DNA from: Auanema rhodensis | Lineage: Eukaryota > Nematoda > Chromadorea > Rhabditida > Rhabditidae | DNA: 64,000 nt | NCBI GenBank assembly: GCA_964057225.1 | Contig: OZ059896.1 | Location: 11,323,501 to 11,387,500 of the forward strand | Reading direction: 5' to 3' | In this document: one piece after another, positions 33,871 to 46,211 of the stretch | How the letters are laid out: each line of letters starts with the position of its first letter | How positions within the stretch are numbered: the first letter of the stretch is position 1 | The notes under the pieces: model-generated | The model's database searches: none | What the model saw: the letters and a program-made list of their open reading frames with translations, nothing else | Told to the model about the DNA's origin: nothing | Position numbers and translations under genes: made by a program

Positions 33871-34841
33871 AATAACTATATTCAATTTAGTTTTAAAACA
33901 TATAATTAAGAAGAAAACTTCTACTTTTATCTGAATTCGTCATATTTGAGTTGCAAAGTTTTGACATTCTTTTAGTTTATGACACATACTCAATGGTATT
34001 ATGTGTGTTATCTTATTGCTCAGAGATTATTTGATTCGAAACTATTTCGTTGATCGGGTTCAGTTCAAATGAAGCCTTTCCATTAATTCCTTGTTTTCAA
34101 GAAATAATATATTAGTATCTTTTATAAGTTATATGATTTAATTTTACTTAATTTCAAACATTATTGAAGTTGAATTCAATTTTACTTAAAGTTTTTTGAA
34201 AACTTTGAATATAAACGGTAATACATATAGTTATTATATAATAACTATCATTATAATATTCTCATACTCGTTCTGTTCTAGTTTCACAACAAGAAAAAGA
34301 GTTTTTGCCTGCTAAACTTAAACAGGACAATTTTATTTGGCCAAATAATGATATAAGAATCACTTTGTTTCAAATTGTGATCATTTATGTGATAAAGATA
34401 ACATTTCCATCAATTTTGCGTCTGAAAGTGGAGCGACGTGATGCGATCGATTTGTTGGTTCTAACACTAACTATTTGTTGTGGACAAGGTGAATGTGAAA
34501 TGGTTTTAGGGTAACATTGTTTTGATAAACAATATCTTTTTCATATTCTAAACTGTATTTGTTCAAGTTTGAATCAAGCTTTAAGCTATTTATTGAACAA
34601 ATGATGATCAATGCCTTCTTTCTGTATTAGACAATGATCTAGCGGAGTTTCACATTAGAATATGGTTCAGATATTGTAACAACAATACAACAATCTACAA
34701 ATATTATTTCCTAAATTTAAAACTTAATGATAATCAAAAGCTTGATTATTCTTTAGCTTTCATGATTTTTGTTAGTAGAAAAATGACGAAAAAGAACTAA
34801 ATGATTTTAATATTTCATAAGACATACGCACGAAAATACTA

Positions 34842-35065
<224 letters not shown>

Positions 35066-35619
35066 TAAGAACTTTCTCTTAAAGCAGAAATATAATTTTT
35101 TTTGTAATTTTGAAAATCTTTAAGTTATTTTATATCATAAAGGAGAATAACTATATTAATTATATATTAAAATATATTTGTATAAATTAATAATTAATAT
35201 ATAAAAATTTAGTTTTAAAAAATAATTACGTTGAAAACTTTTATTTCATTGATCATATTTAGTTGAAGAGCTTTAATCTTTTTTTTTCATTTATGTTAAT
35301 GATAAGCACTATACTTCTCAAATGGTCATCAGCTTATATAGCTCATGAAAGCCATAGAATAAAATTAATGTATGCTTTGTACCTGTTTTTTTCGTTTTTG
35401 GGATTTCATTGAGAAGCAAATTAAGCTTTGAGAAATTTACAAGCTTAAAATGCAACATATGTGAATTAATGATTCTCTCTTGTTCGCAACTATTGAGAGA
35501 TGTAGCGGAGCACTCTTTATTAATTTTTAATTCAGAAACAGGGAACTTTCCCTGACATTAACGGGAGATAGCAAGAAGAGTTAGGAAGATAAATAGTGTT
35601 GACAGAATAGGAGGGTAGG

Positions 35620-35780
35620 AGGATGTAGAAAGAGAGAGAAAAGAGAGAGAGAGATAGAGAGAGAGGGGAGAGGAAGGAAACGAGGGAGGAGGCAGGAGGT
35701 GTGAGTGCAGGGGGAGGGCAGTGGAGGGATATAAGAGAGTAAAACGAAATCGAAAAAGAGGAAGAGAGAGAAGAAGAAGA
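35620..35780. repeat. GA-rich purine tract
   Basis: Degenerate AGAG/GGAG-rich sequence on the plus strand. It produces a long but low-complexity Ser/Leu ORF on the minus strand that is not a gene. Confidence 0.75.
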
Positions 35781-38090
35781 ACTCAGCATGGGGAAGTTCG
35801 AATAACCTCCTGAGGGCTCAAATGAATAAAAAGGAATGTTAGGAAACGAGGATGGATAGAATGAGGTAAAGCCTGGATACAAAGCACCTAGACAGCGATA
35901 AGAGTAAACTGAATAGAGAAAGAGCAAGACCTAGATGACGGCAGTAATCGAATTGGAAAAAAAGGAGAATTGTGATGAAAATTGAGGAATGAGATATACA
36001 TAGAAGGACAGAGAAAATAGTGTAGATCAGAGAAATGAAGGAGAGCAAGGGGAAGAGACTGAGACAGAAATATATAGAATAGAGAAAGAGAGACTACGAA
36101 ACGATGGTAGGCAGAGAGCAGGCATTAGGGGGGGGCATGGACATTCAGCTTCTCGTAAATGAAGCCTTCAGCTCGTCAGTCCCACGTAAGTCACGTGAAA
36201 TGCCAAACATCTCAAAATGCTCATATTTCGCATATTGAGATAACATTTTCGCATTATGCTAAAAGTTGGATCTATCGATATATTCTCGAACTTTAAATAT
36301 TAAGCCTTGGTGGCAAAGACAAGTCATAATCATATTCTATATTAGAAGAAACTTCATATTCCGTTGTCTATGTGGTTTTACAATTTTTTTATTTCTTCAC
36401 TTACTTTTTTATTTTGAAATTTTAACTTTGATGAATGATATAATACAATATTTTAATATATTAGTATTTGATTTTACATAAGTTTCATTGAATTTTTATA
36501 ATTTTAAAACTAATTAAATTGAAAATTATTGATTATACATCAGTCATTCTCAGATCTGAACTTTTTTTACGATTCATAATCAATTAATTTTAATATTAAA
36601 TTCAATTGATAAGAAAAAACATTGACTGATTCTTTCTATTTTGTTATTCTAATAACATTTATTTTTCTTTTATATATATATTCATTTTTATGTTAAAAAT
36701 ATACATATAATTTATATGTTTATAACATTTTGTTGATGTTTTATGATACTCAACATTAGTTTTAAAGTTCAGATCATTTATACATTTCTCTTTCTAATCG
36801 CTTAACCATAATATCAAGAATATTAGAATTGAATTGGAAACATTCTTTTAAAATAACAATGACATGTCAAGTTTTTTTTATAAGTTGCATGATCTTACCT
36901 CTGTTTTTTCCGAAAGTATTTATGAACTTTGACAACTATTTACTTTACCTTGTCTATAGATCAGGTTTTAAATAATTCTTTTATATTTTTATAATAAAGT
37001 ATAAAGTTATTAACTAAGAAAATATAATATTTGACTATTTGCTGAAGTATATTAAATTGATTTTATTTGCAAATTCTAGTATGACTCTTGAAACCCTTTT
37101 TTCCTTATATTCTGTTTGAATTTTTTTCAAAATCAGTATATTCATATTAATTTCTCATTAAGTAGTAAGATAATTAAAATATATAATAGAAAAGTTGTCG
37201 CGATGAATGACGTAATACATTTATGAGTTTTATACTATATTTTATTTTGTAGAAATATTAACGGGACATATGTCTGCTATTGTTATACTTAATCCCGGCT
37301 TTCAACAATATGAAATCTTTTAGACATCCTCTTTAAAGCGTTTTTCTTACTTATTTGTGGTTAAATCCTCAAAATGCTGCTGTGGATTTACAATGTTTAA
37401 CCTAGTCCTGCTTCATCCGCTTGCTGAATCGTATTCTTATTTCAAACCACCTTCTCAGTTTTCATTTAACTATTCATTAATTGAATAATATTAATTATAT
37501 GTAATACCTTTTTTATTGTTTAGTTAGCTTTTTCTTGATCTTCATATTATATGTCATAACATTACGTTTCTTTTGATATCTCTTACTAGATCATATAAAT
37601 CTGCTTTGGTCTCTTATATTACTTTGAACTTTTTTGATTTTATTATAGAAAAGATATAAAATAGGAATGAAAAGATTAACAAATGATATGATCAAGCACT
37701 TCACTTACTATTTTTGGAAATTCTCTTTTCATTTCCTTTTTTTTACATCCATACTTGCTTATATATAAATATAATATACTATATTTTTGAATAAATAAAT
37801 AAATATAGATTTATACGTATATATATGCTTTATAACATCCATTCAACTTCATTTCGATATAATTTACTTTATGTAATTCTTGTATTTAATCAGAAAATAT
37901 TGCTAATACACTCGAAATTTGAAAATTTGTAATTGATTAACCTCCCCCCACCCCATACCCATTTGAGATAATTCAAATATTCCCTTTATTTTAACAACAT
38001 TCCTATTATTTTCAAAAAAAAAAAAAAAAAAATTTTTATAATATTTTAATTATTGGATATCAATGAGTTTTATAGTTTCTAAGTTTATCA

Positions 38091-38130
<40 letters not shown>

Positions 38131-38338
38131 TATAGTATATAACTACAATAGATTATTGTTATTCAAGTACACATTTATTTTACAAACGTATTATCTATTT
38201 ATATGAATATAAACATATATATATAACTAATTTATAATATTATATCTTAACCTTATATAATTATCAAATATTCAACATCTAGAACATCTATATTTGGTTA
38301 TTTGTTTTTGAAAAGTTCAGATATATGTACATACATAC

Positions 38339-38717
38339 TATACCTGTAATTGATTATCGTTTGCTCAAGAACTTCAAAATCGAAAATTATGTAGTTTATA
38401 GACTATTTTTCGATCATCAGGTTTTAAGCATAGTTTTCGAGGGTTCATGTATTTTAGCATAGTTCTCGAGCCACAATCGGTGTACATCTTCGAACATTTT
38501 TTTCATTGAATGACGCCTTTTTCATTATTTTAAGCTCGAATATCTTTAAAATACACGTCGTATTTGTTTTTCATAATTAATTTCTAATGATTACGGAATT
38601 TAAGCTTAAAATGTAAGCTCAAAAATCGGTATTCGACCTCATAAAAAACAATTAGATTATCAAATTTAGCTAAAATCGATAATCATGTCGATTTGTCGAT
38701 AATCATTTGCAGGTATA
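38339..38717. mobile_element. MITE-like element with 21-bp terminal inverted repeats
   Basis: The ends TATACCTG(T)AA(T)GATTATCG and its reverse complement at 38697-38717 agree at 19 of 21 positions. The 379-bp element has no ORF and begins and ends with TA, as expected for TA-targeting Tc1/mariner-type non-autonomous elements. An internal CGATAATCA motif repeats near the right end. Confidence 0.65.
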
Positions 38718-39095
38718 TTATATATGTATATATCTTAATATTTTAGAAATATTATGATAACAAATATATTTTTTTCATCATAAAACATTTCTTATTTCTT
38801 ATTTTCTTTTCTTTTTTTTTAACGTATAACTACATACATATGTATATTCATATATGTACATATTCATGTATATGTATGTACATGGCAAGCAACAGCTTCG
38901 ATAAAAAAAAAACTTTTGTTGTCTTCATCTTCAATATGTATACGGCTTGTTTCATTTTTCCAACAAATTTCAAGCAAACTGTGCATTTCAAAAAATATTT
39001 TTTGATGAATTTTTATAAATCCGGTAATCTACATAAATTAGATGGTAAACCTTTTATTCATGTGTTAGCTTCATCTTCAATTTTATTCTAAAATA

Positions 39096-39130
<35 letters not shown>
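39096..39130. repeat. (AT)n microsatellite
   Basis: Pure AT dinucleotide run. Other AT runs lie at about 38092-38134, 28639-28658 and 39738-39758. Confidence 0.9.
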
Positions 39131-39132
<2 letters not shown>

Positions 39133-39979
39133 TTTTTCTTATTTTTTAGTTATCAATCTTCATTTTTTTAATTTATACATATATATTTAAATCTTTTCTT
39201 TTTAATTACTAGATGAATATGGTGAAAACTTAAATTATTGATTGATAATTAGATGAAATAAGCATAATAATGAAACTAAATTCATTAATATTTAAAGAGC
39301 AGATAATGTTATGTAAGAAGCATGGCTTGAAAGAATATGTTTGTATACTAAATTACTTTTTCCTTGATTTATTTTTAAATTAAATTTTTTATTTCTATAT
39401 AATCATTCCTTTACTGCTTTTCGTGGAAAATCTAATGACACTCATAGGAGCGATTGCTTACATCTTTCTATTATATAATTATTTGAGAACAACAATACTT
39501 TAAAAGGAAATTTGTTCAAGAATCCCCCGAAGAAAAAGAGGGTGTGAACACAGTTGTCTGGCCATAAGGACCACCAAACCGACTAGTAACCAAAGAACAT
39601 TGTGCTTAAGAAATTTAGAATTGATATTTTCATCATTTTCCTAGCATATTCATATGTACACAGTTTCTTTTCAAATGTCATAAGCTACTAATATTTATAT
39701 TTTAACATCAATTTATTATAATTATTGATATAAATCATATATATATATATATATATAGAATAGAAATATTTTCCAATAATTTATTTTATTAGATTAGGAA
39801 AAAAGAATTAAAAGAATATTTTTTATTTAACTTTAATATAAAGATGAGAGCACACCGGATATAGAAACATCTCGGAATCTCTGTAATTCAATAACATTCA
39901 CCAACTACTAGCATACATAAAGAATAAGAGTGCAATTTATTGGAATTCTAATGAAATTTAGGTAGGTTATTCAATCTAC

Positions 39980-39982
<3 letters not shown>

Positions 39983-40053
<71 letters not shown>
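39983..40053. repeat. (AT)n microsatellite, about 70 bp
   Basis: Pure AT dinucleotide run upstream of the BED/hAT-derived gene. Confidence 0.95.
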
Positions 40054-40056
<3 letters not shown>

Positions 40057-40607
40057 TATTACCTTTTTATTATACATTACTTCGATTATTATCTTTTACT
40101 CAAGAAATATTTTGAATGTGACGTTTTGCTGTAATTTGTTTTTCATTTTGAAGATTTGTCATTCTGATTTTCACTTGCTTTCACTGATTAATATGTGAGA
40201 TAACTTTAATACATATAGGAATATAGTAAATGAGCAGATGAAATAATATTTATTTTTGTAATAGAATTTAAAGAGAAAAGTTTTCTATGAAAATTTAAAA
40301 ATATTTTTGATATTGTTAAAATGGTTATTATATTCATAAAATTTGATTGATTATTATATATTACTATTATTGATTAACTTATTTTTATATATTATATTCA
40401 TAAATTAGAGAACAAAAAAAGAAAGATTTTTATCATTCCTTTTACGTAATAGAAACATAAGATCATTATATTTGCTAAATCTGATATTTCATCCCATATA
40501 GATATATTTATAAAAAAATATATTGATGAATATGAAACGTATCGCTTTTTTATTTATTTCCATTCTCTTAATATTCGGATTCATCTGTCTTGTTTCAGCA
40601 AACTGTC

Positions 40608-43600
40608 GGTGACGGAAGACGTAAGTCGTGCTACTGCGCGACATCGAAGTCGTTCCTCACTAAAGGTATACGATTCATTCCATTTTATTTTAATTCATTT
40701 TGTGATAATGAAAATTCGAAGCATGGAACGAAAATGTTTTAATTTTCCACATTAATAATTATAATTCAAAGTTCTGAGAACTATTCCTGAACATTATGGG
40801 AAATAATTTATTATGGTTGTTGTTTAGCAGGAATGTTAGACTTACCTCAGTGCACATAGCTGTTCTTGGAATAGTGTTCTCAAATAATTATTTCTTATAT
40901 AATATGAAATACAATTGAATGTATCAAATATTTCAGAAATCTGCAGCTGTATCAGACGATGATCCATCATTGGAGCATCGAAGGGCATCATCGTTTGACG
41001 TTTCTCAAATTCAAAGTAGTTCAATAAAATTTAATACAGGTAATTCTTAATTGGAAAAATAAAATATGTCCTATAAAACTTTTTTTTGTGTTTCATTTCA
41101 ATTTATTTCAATATGATAAGATTATAAAGTTTATATTATTTTAGCTATATATTAACTTTGACAAATAGATTTTTATATAATAATTTCTCTAACATTTGGA
41201 TAAAATAGAATAATATATGATAAGATTTGTGAAGGAATTATAGAGATAATCTGATGAAGCATAATCACAATTTAATTCAAAATGTTGGTACATCTACATA
41301 TGTACATGCATGTATCTTAAAACTTAAAAAAAAGAAAGAAAGAAAAATTAAAAATTAAAAGTTATTGAATATTTATTTGAAATGAATGATCTTTTGATTT
41401 TTACTTAAATACATTTATATATTTAATTAGTAAATTATTATTTTATAATTCATATTAACTCAATTGCTTATTAACTAAAAATAACAATAATTATTATTTT
41501 TTGTATCTTATACAACGCTTTCTTAGTTATTTGTTCTCTTTCTACCTGTTTGCTTTTTACTAAATTACTAAAACTATTCATCTGCTCAATCCATTACCAT
41601 CGCATTTATGTACTTTAGCTAACTTTCGGCCTGGTTCTGCTTTTGACGTTGCTTCAAATCGGGTCTCAGCTTTTTCACCAGTGGATGTTCCTCGACTGCT
41701 TATCCATTCGCCTGCTTCTCCTTTAAATCAAACGACTGAACGTAACCGTACGCCAGATAACAATCTACTAACCGTGCCAAGTCCGGATTTTCCTCGTAAA
41801 TCGCCTGTCGACCGTTCATACGGATGTGAGCTTTCATCTTCTTCTTTGGACTCCTATTTTGGTAATCTATTTTTTTGCGTGAAAATGAGTACATATAGTA
41901 AAAAGAGTTTGAGAATTGCTTTTACTGAAAGGTTCAAAAGAAATAATATTGAAGTAATCAACTTTTTTTTTGAAATAATGCTTTACTAACACAAACAAAA
42001 ATTATAAATAAATTTTTCAAATATAATAGAAATCATTCAAATTCATTATTTGTACAACTATTTTAGCTGAATCACCCAAATCTGGAAATGAATATCTGCA
42101 GATAGGCTTAAACAATGCTTTAATTAATCATTTGGCTGCTACTATTAATATGTCAATGGATACATCAGAAAAACCAACTTTGATGAATTTTAACCAGGTA
42201 ACCACGCAATAATTATTTTTGTTCTCAATTATTCTATTTTGAAGAATCAAATTTCTAATAAAATGGAATGTTCTAACTCATTGGAATCATTACCGACCAC
42301 ATCACTAGATTTACCAGCACCACCAACGTCGCATGATGTAAGTTCATATTAAGAAAATGTTATACAACTTTTTCTTTCATCATCTATAAGCATTTCAGAT
42401 GCCCGCGAAAGCGATAATACAGGATGATATCAGAACTGGCCAAGGACGGTTCCAACTTGTTCGAAAACGTGGTCGTTCCGAAGTCTGGAATCTTTTTGGC
42501 CAAGTAATATTATTTTTTTATTACAATTATTAATAATAATAATAAATCATTTAGGTATTTGATACATCAAATAATGTCCGTTTACCATATGTTGCATGCT
42601 ACGCTTGTAAGGTATGTTATAACTAAAATAAAAATAAAACATATAATGACAAAAAAAGCTGAAATATGATTAATGAGGATAAATAAAAAAATAAGTAACA
42701 TCCTTGAAAACGTATATTACGAACTAACATCATTTCCGGCGTGAGTTGTCAAGTGAAACGAGACTATCCTTTTACGACAATCTACGAAAGCAATGACAAT
42801 CGTCTTTCGTTTGACATCAAATTAGAATCAGATCAACACTGTTGCTATCTTTCAACTTTTCTTTCCTAACCGAACCCGTAACAGAAGTTCGACTTGAAGT
42901 GAAGATAGTGGAGAAATTGGCCGAATTCAGCTCAATTTTCGTTAAGCAGCATTCTGACTTGAATCAATCCATCTCTTTCTAACCCTTTTTTCTACTTTAT
43001 TCAATCTTTTCAGGTTCTTTATACTGATACCGGTGGAGGTACTGGAAATATGACTCGACATAGATGTCCAATTGGAGTTAGCTATCGTTCAAGTGCTCAC
43101 GGGTAAGACAATTGTTTCTGTGAGAATTTTTAAACTCATAGTAGTTCTACTATTTTAACTAATTTTCGTAATTTTTTATTTTCTAATCTTTATAAGCATA
43201 TCTAATTTTTCATTTATATTCAGGTCATCTACTGAAACGAACGAACCTTTACAACAATCATCTTTTGATTCAAATATTTCAACTAATAATCGCCCAATGG
43301 AGCATCATAAACCAGCATTATCATTGACCATTAATGTTTTATTCATATTGTATATTTTTCTATTTTATATATTTATAGTCAGAAGATAGTTCTGGAGGTA
43401 CACAACTAGTCTCGCAGAACTCTGGAGAAGTTTTGATAGGGGAAATTGATCGCGAAACTATAACTGATGCTATTGTCCGATGTTGTGCTCAAGATCTACT
43501 CGATCCAGCAATATTTCACGTAAAATATTAAAATTAATTTATACAAAATAAATTTATTTCAATGTTTAGGGTCGTGGATTTAAAACGTTATTTGAAAGAA

Positions 43601-45412
43601 TCTGGTATTTAGCTAAACGGCCAGGTGTATTGTCCAGTGAAGTATATCCGGATGCAGAGATGATCAGCAGTGTAATATTGAAATTTGATTAACAATTTAT
43701 ATTTGTTTATTTATTATAGAGTTTACAATCAACTCTTCGATTTTGTACCGATGATTTAAAAAATGAGCTTTCTAGAACATCTCAAGGTGTTTGCTTAACC
43801 TTAGAATCTTTATCGTATGGTGGACGGGTAATTTAATAATTTTTATTATAATTTCTATTAAAATTTTAAATTCTTAGGTATTCAAAGTAGTTCACGGGTC
43901 AAGAATAAGTCATGATTGGAAATGGCGTAGCAATGTACTAGGGTTAGTAATTCTCTTTAATATCTTTAAATAATATTATATTTAACTTAATATTAATAAT
44001 ATTTATGTTATTTAGAGTATTCAAAGCAAGAGAAAATCAATCACTTGGTGAAATAATTAATCTCGTAATTCATAATTACGAATTAGATCGAAATTTACTT
44101 CGAGTTACTTGCTCAAGAAACAGCGAAGAATTTACCCCACTTAAGACTTTTTTGGATGTTAAAGAGAAAATTCGAGAGGTAAATATCTCAAAATATTCAA
44201 CAATAAATAATATTTCTTCTAAGATTTTACTAGCTATACTGACTACATGTTCTATTCCAATTCTGCCAATGATAAAAACATTAGATACTATTTTACGCAG
44301 TTTAATGGAAGCTGAGGTTTATTATATAATTTTAGAAAATATTTAATAAATTACATGATTTTACAGATTCGTTTACCTTTTGAACATAAACCATGTGAGG
44401 AAGATATATTCAACTTACATCGTATGTTAAGTGATTGGAACGACCATTTATCAAATTTAGAAGAAATTATTCGATCAAAAGCGCCTGGTATGTTGTTATT
44501 TTCATTTCTTTATAAACTTTTCATTGTTTTCAGGACTTTTGCCAGCTTTTAGCAAGATAGAAGCTCAATATCTTCGGGATATAGAAGTATTTTTGGACCC
44601 TTTTCGAGAAACAATAGAATCATTAACTGACGAGAAGCCCAACTTTCATAAAGTTTTGCCAGAATGGTATGCGTTAATGCATGAAAGTCAGTCAACTGAT
44701 GAAGATTTTACTCCTCTTCTTAAAGAACTAAAACAGGTTTGTCGTTTTTTTCTTGAATATTATGCTTGTATAACAAATCTTTGCAGAAAGCATTCGAATT
44801 GCTAGGCAGAGAAAAAGAGAATGTCATTACTGTAGAGCATCGAATTGCGGCAATTTTGAATCCTCGGTTAAACCGTCGTCAAAACCCCTTGTGTACTGAA
44901 ACAGAGAGGTATCTATCAATAATAGTAATAATCTAGAATATTAAGTATATTTAGGCAGCAAACATGTGACCGTATTCGTGCCCTATGTGGCATTCGATCA
45001 CCTAAAGAACCTTTAAGTCGTGGTTCTTCTACTGACGGAGAACCATATCGTAAACGAAGAATGTTTCTCAATGCTCTCGAAGATGATCCTGTTGCTGACG
45101 ATGAACTAGAGTGCTACCTACGTTCTCAATTTCCAACCCATCAAACAAAGTTTGTTTCAAATCAAACATTTTTTAATTTTTTATTAAAATAATTATTTAT
45201 TTAGAGATCTAGTATATTTCTGGAGCAATGTTGGACAGAACCAATTTCCATCTCTATCATCACTAGCTCGTCGAATATTATCTGTACCAGCTACAGCTCC
45301 TCGAACTGAATATGATTCTCGGTTAGCTAGTGTATCTCCTGATCAACTTCATACCTTCCTCATGTTGAAATCGTTGTTTGAAACTGACCGGGAAGAGCGA
45401 TCTCTTTTCTGA
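40608..45412 (+). CDS. BED zinc-finger, hAT-transposase-derived protein (5' end not found)
   Basis: Exons join from 40608 (reading KLSVTEDVSRATARHRSRSS) to the stop at 45410-45412, giving roughly 750 residues without the start. The N-terminal third is Ser/Pro-rich and disordered. A BED-type finger follows, with SEVWNLF...YVACYACK (42470-42612) and GGGTGNMTRHRC (43030-43070). The body resembles the helical core of hAT transposases (DAIVRCCAQDLLDPAIF, GRGFKTLFERIWYLA). The C-terminus is a hAT dimerisation region with ELECYLRSQF and YFWSNVGQNQFPSLSSLARRILSVPATAP. The many normal introns, lack of terminal repeats and intact frame suggest a domesticated, ZBED-like DNA-binding protein, not a mobile copy. 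No in-frame ATG exists in the first exons, so an upstream start exon is missing. Confidence 0.8.
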
Positions 45413-46211
45413 AGTAATTTGAAACTTGTTTGAAAACTTACCGAAATAGTGATATATCTTATTCGCTTTTGCCAGCATTTTAAAAATAGTCAGCGCTATT
45501 TGAAGTTTCTCGCTTTCAATAGATATCGATATCCACTGATTTTAAACAAAAAACTACTAGAAATCGGTGTGATTAATTCCGAATTTATTAGTGAAATAAT
45601 TATTTTTCGGGTATTTGTTCATTTCATATTGAATCTGAATCAAAATAATGTATGAATGACAATAATAATTTCTTTTTCAAAGTTCTATGTATTTGCTTGT
45701 TTTCTGTTTTATTTTTGCTCTTTTTTTCTTCCTTCGATTCCTTCTCTCTCTCTCCCTCTCTCTCATTCTCTCTCTTTCCCTCCCTCTCTCTCTCTTTATA
45801 TATATATAATATATCTCACTATCATCTCTTTCATGTATACACGTATATAAATTCCGTGTCTCGACGCCATTGAACGGAAGAAAAAATTCAAAGAAATTCA
45901 GATTAACTTGAATTAGATTCACGCATTTGTATAAAAAATGTTATATTGGTGATGATTCACATATCAAAAAAATATCCTCTGTTTATCAGGTTGCTTGATG
46001 ATATCAATAATATAAAAGACAGAGTTATTTATCCCATATTCTACTCATAGTTGTCTATTTCTTTCAAATAAAAGATTTTTATTTTTTTGTTATTTTTATT
46101 AATTTTTAATGAAAAACAATATAGTTATTGATAATATTTAATATATAATGTTTTAGAAGTTGTAAGCTTTTCTTATACTTTCCATTTCTTGAGCATGTTT
46201 TGAATGACAAT
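45413..46211. other. Convergent 3' intergenic region
   Basis: Holds the 3' ends of the BED/hAT-derived gene and the bestrophin gene. A CT-rich tract at about 45745-45800 gives spurious ORFs on both strands. No gene is seen. Confidence 0.6.

Noticed and set aside
35532-36048. Minus-strand ORFs of 131 and 69 residues with Ser/Leu/Pro runs
   Set aside because: They come from a degenerate purine tract. Composition is low-complexity, and no start context, introns or signal support a gene.
40533-40613. Apparent signal peptide MKRIAFLFISILLIFGF before the BED/hAT exon
   Set aside because: It is the pyrimidine-rich end of an intron (TTTCAG at about 40602-40607). The frame stops immediately after and is not the frame of the downstream exon.
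45652-45922. ORFs on both strands around 45.7-45.9 kb
   Set aside because: They are generated by the CT-rich tract just after the BED/hAT-derived gene.
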